12,131 nucleotides of DNA from Candidatus Delongbacteria bacterium (GTDB lineage: Bacteria > Bacteroidota > Bacteroidia > Bacteroidales > ML635J-15). Numbering within the stretch: the stretch's first letter is position 1; each line of letters begins with the position of its first letter. The stretch spans positions 1 through 12,131 of the forward strand of contig JAQIDD010000004.1 in the NCBI GenBank assembly GCA_027858215.1, in the 5' to 3' direction. The translations under genes were made by a program, and so were the position numbers. A model generated the notes under the pieces. The model saw only the letters and a program-made list of their open reading frames with translations, had not been told where the DNA came from and ran no database searches. Shown here piece by piece: positions 1-5,775 of this stretch.

Positions 1-179
1 TATCACATCTCTGTGAGTCTAACTTTTCACCTAACTTCAAACGGTGGTGTTTCTCATCTCCGAAGCCTCACAACTTCGTTTCTTATTGAAAACCTTTCCG
101 GCGCTTTCTTTTTCCGTAGAAAAAGACTCTTCCGGATTTGCTTCCCGTTTTCAGCAGGCTTTTATCTCTCACCTGGTAT
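1..179 (-). ncRNA. Candidate structured RNA or 5' leader, class unknown
   Basis: Read leftward from the promoter at 183-213, the transcript would begin near 177-179 and fold into nested Watson-Crick helices. In plus coordinates these are 170-173 with 46-49 (or 43-46), 156-161 with 63-68, 147-153 with 87-93, 132-136 with 97-101, and 119-126 with 107-114. The last helix has 8 bp and is capped by C(UACG)G, a UNCG tetraloop. A symmetric 5x5 internal loop (AAGAG/AAGCG) separates the two inner helices. A separate 5-bp hairpin at 3-16 has a GAGA (GNRA) loop. Both special tetraloops exist only on the minus strand, which fits the promoter direction. Alternative pairings exist: 61-65 with 74-78, and the 43-49 CACC with a GGUG at 29-32, so a switch is conceivable. 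I could not match it to RNase P, tmRNA, SRP RNA or any riboswitch consensus I know. The 3' end may lie beyond the window, so it could equally be a leader for a gene to the left. Confidence 0.45.
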
Positions 180-182
180 TTA

Positions 183-213
183 CAAATATAGTATAGGCAA
201 TACCCCCCTCCAA
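183..213 (-). promoter_or_regulatory. Bacteroidota-type promoter, leftward
   Basis: On the minus strand TTG (211-213) is followed after exactly 20 nt by TATATTTG (183-190), an exact match to the Bacteroidota primary sigma -33/-7 pattern TTG-N19-21-TAnnTTTG. Transcription should start around 177-179 and run out of the left edge through the structured region. A perfect 6-bp inverted repeat, CCTGTT/AACAGG at 223-240, lies just upstream and could be an operator. Confidence 0.6.
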
Positions 214-222
214 ATTTATTTG

Positions 223-377
223 CCTGTTTTAATGAACAGGTTTTCCACAGGGTTGTAAACAGTTTATTAACAATTTTTGAATTTTAGGATGCCTCTTCAC
301 AGCCCTTGTTAACCCTCTTGTTTCTAACGGTTACGCATACATATCAACAATGAAGGCCAATTTTGGTTATTAACAAT
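223..377. promoter_or_regulatory. Cluster of TTGTTAAY and DnaA-box-like motifs upstream of the leftward promoter
   Basis: This part of the gene-free left region carries TTTTCCACA (241-249, one mismatch to the DnaA box TTATCCACA), TTGTAAACA (253-261), the 11-mer TTATTAACAAT twice (264-274 and 367-377), TTGTTAACCC (306-315) and ATCAACAATG (343-352). On the minus strand several of these read TTGTTAATAA or TTGTTGATA. Repeated sites just upstream of a promoter suggest binding of a sequence-specific protein. DnaA or a replication-linked regulator is one possibility. No protein gene is evident between 214 and 439. Confidence 0.35.
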
Positions 378-427
378 GCATTGATTTTTTGGGTGAAATA
401 TCAGGATAAAAAACGCGTGAAAAATGC

Positions 428-453
428 AAAAGTGGGAATTTATTGCCCCTTTT
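428..453 (-). terminator. Probable intrinsic terminator after ppx
   Basis: On the minus strand AAAAGGGG is followed by a 9-nt loop (446-428) and CCC-A-CTTTT, giving an 8-bp stem with one bulged base. T-rich DNA follows (a TTTTT run and then TTTTTT further left). The ppx stop codon (440-442) lies in the loop, so the stem overlaps the end of the gene. It is short and A/U-rich in part, so it is probably modest in strength. Confidence 0.4.
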
Positions 454-1339
454 TCAATTGTTCCCTCTTGTGCTTTTTGTACATTTCAATAGCGAGACCG
501 TCAGCCAGGCCGATGCGGGGGGCAATAAAATTAGGTATCCTTCCCCATTTGGATAGTTTTCTGAATATTTCTGCGGCGGGCACAATCACGTCGGCCCTGT
601 CGGGTCTGAGTCCAATGTCATTGATGCGCTCTTCGAGGGACAAGGGTTTTAATTTCTTGTATGCTTTATCAAGTTGTTCTTTGCTGATGGAATGTTTATC
701 AATATCACCGTATAATTTTGTGAGTTTGTTGATGTTTCCTCCCGAACAGATGCAATTTACCTCCCCGTTGTTTTCACGTGTTGATTTTATCCATTGTTTC
801 ATATCATACCAATCGGTAGAATGCACTTTATCCAGCAACAACCGTATCGTTCCTATGGGAAAGGATTTGGATTTAACAAAAGCCCCGTCAGAAAAATAAG
901 AAATCTCCGTACTTCCACCACCAACATCAATAAACAAAGTGTCGTCATACACGAGTTGAAAATTTGCATTGGTTGCTTTGCTGATGATTTTTGCTTCCTC
1001 TATCCCGTCAATAATTTCGAGATCAATGCCACAGGCGTCATGTATTCGTTTCAATACATCGTTTTTATTATCAGCCTCCCGCATAGCTGCCGTGGCACAG
1101 GCTCTTGACATCACGGGCTCATAAACATCTATCAACAACTGATACGCCCTGATGGTTTTGATGATTTTCTGAATTTTTGCCTCTGAGATATAGCCTTTCT
1201 CAAACACATCCAGCCCCAGCCGCAATGGCACACGTGTGATGGTGGCTTTGTCCGTAAAGGGACGTCCAAAACGCTCATACACGGTGGTAATCAATAATCT
1301 GCCGGCATTTGAACCGATATCTATAGCTGCAACTAACAT
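440..1339 (-). CDS. ppx: Ppx/GppA family exopolyphosphatase, short form
   Basis: This gene encodes a 299-residue Ppx/GppA phosphatase, expected to release phosphate from polyphosphate chains or hydrolyse pppGpp in the cytoplasm. The actin-like fold is clear: the first phosphate loop is at DIGSN (residues 7-11), the family acidic motif GIEEA is at 112-116 and probably holds the catalytic Glu, and the second phosphate loop is DVGGGSTE (138-145). The RPDRADVIVPA stretch (246-256) is typical of the second half. At about 300 residues it lacks the C-terminal HD-like domain of E. coli PPX (about 510 residues), as in many Bacteroidota homologues. The ATG lies 2 nt after the ppk1 stop, so the two are almost certainly co-transcribed and may be translationally coupled. 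Polyphosphate rather than pppGpp as substrate is inferred from the ppk1 neighbour. Confidence 0.92.
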   Translation of the reverse strand: MLVAAIDIGSNAGRLLITTVYERFGRPFTDKATITRVPLRLGLDVFEKGYISEAKIQKIIKTIRAYQLLIDVYEPVMSRACATAAMREADNKNDVLKRIHDACGIDLEIIDGIEEAKIISKATNANFQLVYDDTLFIDVGGGSTEISYFSDGAFVKSKSFPIGTIRLLLDKVHSTDWYDMKQWIKSTRENNGEVNCICSGGNINKLTKLYGDIDKHSISKEQLDKAYKKLKPLSLEERINDIGLRPDRADVIVPAAEIFRKLSKWGRIPNFIAPRIGLADGLAIEMYKKHKREQLKKGQ

Positions 1340-1341
1340 TT

Positions 1342-2862
1342 TTAGCTTGGATTTTTATAATGTTTCTGTTTCAGATAATCATAGGTATCCCATTGTGTGC
1401 GGACTTTGGGCAGGTTGTTTCGTTTAAACCGGTTGGCAAAAGTTCCATCCACAATCCGTGCTTTGGTATTGTCCCGCAATTGAATATCCAGCATGTCAAG
1501 CAGTTCCTGCTTTAAGGTTTCATCACGGACAGGGGCCGTTACTTCAACCCTGTTATTGAGGTTCCGTCCCATCCAGTCTGCCGAGCCAATAAATACTTTT
1601 GTGTCTTCACCATGACAAAACGCGGTTATCCTGGCATGTTCAAGGTATTTATCAAGGATACTAAACACTTCAATGTTTTCGCTGACTCCTTTAACCCCGG
1701 GTACAAGCGTGCATATACTGCGTATAATCATTTTTATCTTTACGCCGGCCTGGGACGCTTTATACAATTTGTTCACTATGCGCTTGTCATCCAAATTATT
1801 GAGTTTAATTATAGCCCATGATTCTCTCCCTGCTTTGGCTTCATTGATTTCATATTCCAGCATTTTCATGAAAAAGTTACGTGTACTAAAAGGACTGACA
1901 ATGAGATGTCTGAAACGCATTGGCCGGTATGTGGCTTCAAACAATTCAAACACTTTCCGGATCTCATGTGTCATTCCCCTGTCGCTGGTAAGCAAACCAA
2001 CATCAACGTATTGTTTTGCTGTTGATTCATTAAAATTGCCTGTTCCAATGTATCCAAAATACAGGTTTTTATTGTCTTCTTTTCTTCGTATCAGCAATAA
2101 TTTGGCATGTATCTTAAAGCCGGGAATGTTTTTTATGATCTTCACACCCGCTTCCTGAAGTTTTTCAGCAAGATAGATATTTTGTTTTTCATCAAAACGC
2201 GCCTGCACTTCAAGAAATACCTTTACGTTTTTTCCGTTTCGGGATGCATTGATCAGTGCATTGATTACTGCTGATTGATTGGCTACCCTGTATAAGGTTA
2301 TCCTGATGGATCTGACTTTTGGATCTATGGACGCTTCTCTCAGCATATCCAACATGTGATTGAATGACTGATAGGGGAAATGCAGTAAAAGATCTTTTTT
2401 CTGAATGGTATTAAATATACTTTCCCTTTCGATTATGTCTTTATGCCACAGGGGGGCTATCTTTTTATAGGCGTGTTCAGGGCCGAGCAGATCCGGGAAA
2501 TTCATAAAGTCTTTGGAGTTATGATACCTGTCCCCTTCAACAAGGTGGTAAGTTTTCCCGCCTGAAATTTTTGACAAAATTTTATCACGGAGCATATCCG
2601 GCATGTTCCTGTCATAAACAAAGCGCACCGGGGGGCTGGTTTTGCGCTTTTTCAAGCTGTCTGACAAAATCTCAAGAAAACTCTTGGAAACATCTTCTTC
2701 AATATCCAGCTCGGCATCGCGGGAAAATTTAAAGGTGTAAGCTTCGTAATCTGAATAATTGAATACCCCAAAAATATCATCAAGGCAATACCGTATTACA
2801 TCATCAAGCATAATTATGTATTGATTGCCTTCATGGGGTGGTAATACTAAAAAGCGGTCCAC
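1342..2862 (-). CDS. PPK1 head and catalytic domains, fragment after the stop
   Basis: The first possible start after the premature stop is a GTG at 2860-2862, giving 506 residues that equal 182-687 of full-length PPK1. The fragment keeps both catalytic histidines and the two arginines but lacks the N-terminal domain and the first third of the head domain, which contribute to folding and dimer contacts in E. coli PPK1. In the intact frame this GTG codes for an internal Val (ANVDRF). Independent translation is therefore doubtful, and I see no ribosome-binding signal in front of it. Confidence 0.4.
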   Translation of the reverse strand: MDRFLVLPPHEGNQYIIMLDDVIRYCLDDIFGVFNYSDYEAYTFKFSRDAELDIEEDVSKSFLEILSDSLKKRKTSPPVRFVYDRNMPDMLRDKILSKISGGKTYHLVEGDRYHNSKDFMNFPDLLGPEHAYKKIAPLWHKDIIERESIFNTIQKKDLLLHFPYQSFNHMLDMLREASIDPKVRSIRITLYRVANQSAVINALINASRNGKNVKVFLEVQARFDEKQNIYLAEKLQEAGVKIIKNIPGFKIHAKLLLIRRKEDNKNLYFGYIGTGNFNESTAKQYVDVGLLTSDRGMTHEIRKVFELFEATYRPMRFRHLIVSPFSTRNFFMKMLEYEINEAKAGRESWAIIKLNNLDDKRIVNKLYKASQAGVKIKMIIRSICTLVPGVKGVSENIEVFSILDKYLEHARITAFCHGEDTKVFIGSADWMGRNLNNRVEVTAPVRDETLKQELLDMLDIQLRDNTKARIVDGTFANRFKRNNLPKVRTQWDTYDYLKQKHYKNPS

Positions 2863-3141
2863 ATTAGCTGTGGGGATTTTAATGATTGCCCAATGAGGTT
2901 TTTCGGGCTTTTCCTCCCTGTGTAAAATAACACCGAGGTATATGTTTTTGTCCTTCAGGTATTCAGGGTCTTGTAGTTTTTTTATGATGATGGGAAATAA
3001 GTACTGCCTTACTTCTTCTTTGAAATATCGCTTTACAAATTGCCCATGTTCCTCAGGAATCTCATTCTCATTTAAAAGATATACCCTTTTGTTTTCCAGG
3101 TCTTTTCTTACTTCTTCAAACGCATTGGAAAATTTTTGTTG

Positions 3142-3405
3142 TTATTTACGAACGGTATCATACACCTCATTCAGAATGTTTCTGTAATAGGTGGCTTTTT
3201 TAGGATATTCCTTCTCATTCAATGTAACAAGACGGTTTAATGTCCCCACGCGAACCCTAAAGAATTCATCCTGGTTGTTGGAAAAAATACCAAGAAAATT
3301 AATCCTTTCCTGCAAGGGATTATTATCATCGCCAGCTTCCTGCAACACCCTGTTATTGAATTGCAACCAACTGATTTCCCTGTTTATGTATAAATTGTTA
3401 TCCAT
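3142..3405 (-). CDS. PPK1 N-terminal domain fragment (87 residues)
   Basis: This is the part of ppk1 upstream of the premature TAA. It covers most of the PPK1 N-terminal helical domain and begins with the family-typical NREISWLQFNNRVLQEA stretch (residues 8-24). If translation stops at codon 88 this is the only product from the normal start, and it contains none of the catalytic residues. It would not be expected to make polyphosphate on its own. Confidence 0.5.
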   Translation of the reverse strand: MDNNLYINREISWLQFNNRVLQEAGDDNNPLQERINFLGIFSNNQDEFFRVRVGTLNRLVTLNEKEYPKKATYYRNILNEVYDTVRK

Positions 3406-3423
3406 CTCTGCAAATTCATTGAA

Positions 3424-3480
3424 TCAGACCGTTTTTAAAATCGTGAAAATACAAAAATTTCATGATTTTTCATTGTCTGA
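3424..3480 (-). promoter_or_regulatory. Nested dyad upstream of ppk1
   Basis: An outer perfect 6-bp inverted repeat (TCAGAC 3424-3429 and GTCTGA 3475-3480) encloses a 12-bp inverted repeat (3437-3448 and 3458-3469) with one non-complementary position. It lies 18 nt upstream of the ppk1 ATG in the 190-nt gap shared with the divergent cupin gene. It could be an operator for either gene or a hairpin in the ppk1 leader. On the plus strand the odd pair becomes G-U, on the minus strand A-C, so an RNA hairpin would be slightly better in the plus direction. I found no exact TAnnTTTG promoter for either gene here. Confidence 0.35.
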
Positions 3481-3595
3481 AAAAACATTCATCATATCCT
3501 CCCAAAACCATTGCCCCGGATATTATCGAACAAAAAGGATAGTCTTTTGTTTATTTTTTGACATATAAATAATATTAAACTCAAAAAGATTGGTT

Positions 3596-4150
3596 ATGAA
3601 AAAGTCAACAATGAAAACAACGGTTTTGTCTATAACCATAGCAACTATGGTGATGTCAATGATTTTTACAGGGTGTGACAATCAAACAATTAATGACCAG
3701 GAAGACACCAACACATCATCTGCAAAAATTCAACCGGATGTGAAGGATATGGGCAAAAAACCATGGGTGTTGGATATCGAAAAAACCACCATTGACAATG
3801 AACATTACAGACTGGCAAACTGGACAGGCGAAAACATTCAACTCGTACTCATGAGTCTCAAGCCTGGCGAAGAAATAAACCTGGAGAGGCATGGTAACCG
3901 AGACCAGTTTATTCGCATCGAACAGGGAAAAGCACGTGTCCTGATGGGAAAATCGGAAGACAAGCTCTCGTTTGACAAAACCGTAAGTGATGACTGGGCA
4001 ATACTTATTCCTGCCGGATACTGGCACAACATTAAAAACATTGGTGAAACAGAACTCAAGCTTTATTCAATATACGGGCCTCCCGAACATGCAAAAGAAA
4101 CGCTTCATGCAAGGCATGAAGATGCAGAAGAGCATCACCATGAAGAATAA
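3596..4150 (+). CDS. Cupin-domain lipoprotein
   Basis: The 184-residue protein starts at the ATG at 3596; a TTG two codons upstream is less likely. Residues 1-27 form a lipoprotein signal, with a charged start, a hydrophobic core and FTGC at Cys27. The -3 Phe makes the lipobox imperfect. A polar linker leads to a small cupin at about 85-165. Motif 1 begins GEEINLERH (91-99) but has one His followed by DQFIRIEQG, and motif 2 is PAGYWHN-x2-N (139-148), fitting PxGxxHxxxN. The IYGPPEHAKET segment (159-169) followed by an acidic end is typical of one stand-alone cupin subfamily that is normally cytoplasmic as I recall it, so the lipid anchor is unusual. The His/Glu-rich tail HEDAEEHHHEE (174-184) may bind metal. 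Substrate and reaction cannot be told. It is divergent from ppk1 and followed by a separate glycosyltransferase gene. Confidence 0.85.
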   Translation: MKKSTMKTTVLSITIATMVMSMIFTGCDNQTINDQEDTNTSSAKIQPDVKDMGKKPWVLDIEKTTIDNEHYRLANWTGENIQLVLMSLKPGEEINLERHGNRDQFIRIEQGKARVLMGKSEDKLSFDKTVSDDWAILIPAGYWHNIKNIGETELKLYSIYGPPEHAKETLHARHEDAEEHHHEE

Positions 4151-4237
4151 CAGGTATTCAGGCTTGATATGACACCAGTTATTGTGTTTAATAGCGCATC
4201 CTGGCGGAGCATGTTTTATTCTAAATAAAAATTTGTG

Positions 4238-4245
4238 TAAGTTTG
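4238..4245 (+). promoter_or_regulatory. Possible -7 promoter element for the glycosyltransferase gene
   Basis: TAAGTTTG is an exact TAnnTTTG match 26 nt upstream of the GTG start, which would give a 5' leader of roughly 20 nt. No TTG lies at the expected 19-21 nt upstream distance (only TGTTTT), so this is a half-supported promoter. It would let the gene be transcribed independently of the cupin gene. Confidence 0.3.
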
Positions 4246-4271
4246 TTCAGATGAGAAAATGATTTCTTTCT

Positions 4272-5420
4272 GTGAACAATTCGAACACAAACAAAGGTTT
4301 AGACAAGGTGGGAAAACCTGCCGGCATTGATGATACCATCAAAGTATGTTTTGTAAATACCACCAAAAGCTGGGGTGGTGGTGAGCGGTGGCATTTTGAA
4401 AATGCAGCCTATGCATGTCAGCAGGGTTTTAAGGTTAGTATAATATGCAGTAAAAACAGCCGTTTACATGACAAAGCATCACAAGCAGGAATCCATTGCC
4501 ATCCGATAAACATATCAAATCTGAGTTTTATTAATCCGTTTACCTTACAAAAACTGAAACAATATTTTAGAAAAAACGGCATTGATGCGGTTGTTTTCAA
4601 TGGCCCTTCAGATTTAAAAACTGCCGGGATAGCAGCTATGCGTGCAGGTGTGCCCCTAAGGATTTACCGGCGCGGATTGGCAAAAGCACCACATCGGAAT
4701 GTACTAAACCGCTTTTTGTTTTCAAATGTCGTTACAGATTATATCGTCAATTCAAAAGCCACTGCCAAGGCATTATTCAGCAAATCAGGGCCATCCCGAC
4801 AGGACAACTCCCATGTTCATGTGCTCTATAACGGCATAGAACCACATCCGAACATAAAGTATCCATCTTCTTATCAGGATAAAATTGTGTTTGGCAATGC
4901 CTCCCGCTTTGTTCCTCAAAAGGGATTGCACTACCTGCTGGACATGGCTTTCATCCTGAAAAAATCTAGAACGGATTTTATGGTGCATATCGCCGGCACC
5001 GGGCCATTGGAAAAAACATTAAAGGATAAAGCCTCAACATTAAACGTGCATGATGTGGTAGAATTCACTGGTTTTGTGGATGATGTTCCTGCATTTATGT
5101 CGGGCATTGATGTGTATGTGTGTACCTCAATTTTTGAAGGCTTTGGCTTTTCCATTGCAGAGGCTATGCATGCCGGGAAACCTGTACTCGGATTTGATGT
5201 CAGCAGCAATCCTGAACTTGTATCAGACCAAAAAACAGGGTCCCTGGTACCAGCTTTTGATGTGCATCAACTGACAAATAAAGCCCTTGTCCTGATGGAA
5301 AACAAGGAATTAAGGCAAAAACTTGGCGACGAAGGGCAACGCGTGGCGCTGGAAAAATTCAACAAAATCCATCAACATGAAAAATTTTGCGAGCTGGTAA
5401 AAAGATTGAGAGACAGATGA
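4272..5420 (+). CDS. Glycosyltransferase family 4 (GT-B fold)
   Basis: This 382-residue protein should transfer a sugar from a nucleotide- or lipid-linked donor at the inner face of the cytoplasmic membrane. The N-terminal Rossmann domain begins at IKVCFVN (23-29), followed by SWGGGERW (33-40), the glycine loop of GT4 enzymes. The C-terminal donor-binding domain shows NASRFVPQKGLHYLL (209-223), IAGTGP (240-245), the FTGFVDD strand (265-271) and the E-x7-E motif from Glu289 to Glu297 in EGFGFSIAEAM. No signal peptide or membrane helix is visible. The start is a GTG; about 20 residues precede the fold, so the true start is uncertain, and an ATG at 4259 is in another frame. It is not in a polysaccharide cluster. 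The acceptor is unknown; lipopolysaccharide core or glycolipid synthesis would be typical. A polypurine repeat starts at its stop codon. Confidence 0.88.
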   Translation: MNNSNTNKGLDKVGKPAGIDDTIKVCFVNTTKSWGGGERWHFENAAYACQQGFKVSIICSKNSRLHDKASQAGIHCHPINISNLSFINPFTLQKLKQYFRKNGIDAVVFNGPSDLKTAGIAAMRAGVPLRIYRRGLAKAPHRNVLNRFLFSNVVTDYIVNSKATAKALFSKSGPSRQDNSHVHVLYNGIEPHPNIKYPSSYQDKIVFGNASRFVPQKGLHYLLDMAFILKKSRTDFMVHIAGTGPLEKTLKDKASTLNVHDVVEFTGFVDDVPAFMSGIDVYVCTSIFEGFGFSIAEAMHAGKPVLGFDVSSNPELVSDQKTGSLVPAFDVHQLTNKALVLMENKELRQKLGDEGQRVALEKFNKIHQHEKFCELVKRLRDR

Positions 5421-5492
5421 GATAGTGGGATGGAGAGACGGAGTGATGGGGAGATGGTTTATAGGTTTTGTTTTGGGTTTATTTGGGCGTGC

Positions 5493-5568
5493 CCCTTTTT
5501 CCAGGACTAGTATGAACTTTACGAAAGTTCAAAACTTTCGTAAAGTTGTCTCCAGCCCGGAAAAAGGG
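5493..5568. repeat. Two-level inverted repeat
   Basis: A perfect 10-bp outer pair (5493-5502 and 5559-5568) encloses a perfect 15-bp inner pair (5515-5529 and 5533-5547) with a 3-nt loop. Between the two levels are nearly equal unpaired stretches of 12 and 11 nt. Each inner arm is itself a near palindrome: AACTTT-ACG-AAAGTT. The structure lies between two convergent genes and could block transcription from both sides, but it lacks the T-tract of an intrinsic terminator. Confidence 0.8.
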
Positions 5569-5591
5569 TCGGTCTCCGGCTTATAGTTGTG

Positions 5592-5692
5592 TGCAGCTTT
5601 GCGGGTGCTGTAAGCTGCAGGCAGGAGTTCCGTTCCTACACTCTGCTGCATCACAGCGCCTGACGCATCGCTGCACCCAGGCTGCCAGCCTG
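5592..5692. repeat. GC-rich hairpin block
   Basis: It contains TGCAGCTT/AAGCTGCA (5592-5599 and 5612-5619, 8 bp, 12-nt loop) and CAGGCT/AGCCTG (5678-5683 and 5687-5692, 6 bp, 3-nt loop). Weaker AGGA/TCCT and GCAGGAG/CTCTGC pairings lie between them. GCTGCA-like words recur. Its composition is distinctly richer in G+C than the flanking genes. Confidence 0.6.
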
Positions 5693-5708
5693 CGCCCTCA
5701 CGCGGGAG

Positions 5709-5745
5709 GAAGATGGAGAGATGGAGAGATAGTGAGATTGAGACA
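5709..5745. repeat. Purine-rich tandem repeat
   Basis: The unit GATGGAGA occurs about 2.3 times in tandem (5712-5730) and then degenerates into GAGATAGTGAGATTGAGACA. A similar purine stretch lies at 5419-5457 on the other side of the GC-rich core. Such G/A-only runs can slip during replication and may form triplex DNA. Confidence 0.6.
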
Positions 5746-5775
5746 GGGTAATCGGTATTCGGTGATGGATGAGAT

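Larger units (their letters stand above)
1342..3405 (-). pseudogene. ppk1: Polyphosphate kinase 1 interrupted by in-frame TAA at codon 88
   Basis: PPK1 reversibly transfers the ATP gamma-phosphate to a polyphosphate chain. From the ATG at 3403-3405 the frame runs 687 codons to the TAA at 1342-1344, about the family length (688 in E. coli). Its only defect is a TAA at 3142-3144 (codon 88), in the context AAA-TAA-CAA-CAA. I translated the 93 codons after the stop by hand. They are open and PPK-like, leading without a frame change into the rest of the protein. The active-site set is intact: His433 in KIHAKL (matching E. coli His435), His598 in FCHGE (matching His592), Arg373 in LYR, Arg403 in EVQARFDE, and the GSADWM-RNL motif. 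There is no ATG, GTG or TTG in frame between codon 88 and the GTG at 2862, so re-initiation would lose about 180 residues. Possible explanations are a recent nonsense mutation (CAA, AAA or GAA to TAA), readthrough, or a single-base sequence error. The near-perfect remainder argues against old decay. Confidence 0.85.
5419..5745. mobile_element. Composite repeat in the convergent gap, possibly a non-autonomous element
   Basis: The 355-nt gap between the converging glycosyltransferase and U32 genes is not coding. Purine-rich near-direct repeats (5419-5438 and 5726-5745, 17 of 20 identical) bracket an AT-rich inverted repeat followed by a GC-rich block with several hairpins. GC content in the core is clearly above that of the neighbouring genes. 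There is no transposase. The layout suggests a small passively mobilised or amplified element, such as a REP- or MITE-like unit. The direct repeats are too long and imperfect for a typical target-site duplication. Copies elsewhere in the genome would be needed to confirm mobility. Confidence 0.35.

Noticed and set aside
132..170. Resemblance to a cobalamin riboswitch (AAACGGGAAGC)
   Set aside because: The other conserved blocks of that riboswitch are missing, and the promoter leaves too little transcript upstream of the match.
13..258. Plus-strand 81-residue frame
   Set aside because: It has no recognisable domain, runs antisense through the helices of the leftward structured RNA and its promoter, and its composition is that of AT-rich noncoding DNA.
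3142..3144. TAA reassigned as a sense codon in this organism
   Set aside because: ppx, ppk1 itself and the cupin gene all end at TAA at the length expected for each family, so TAA works as a stop here.
5515..5547. Bidirectional intrinsic terminator between the convergent genes
   Set aside because: The hairpin is perfect, but no run of T follows it on either strand, so classic intrinsic termination is not supported.
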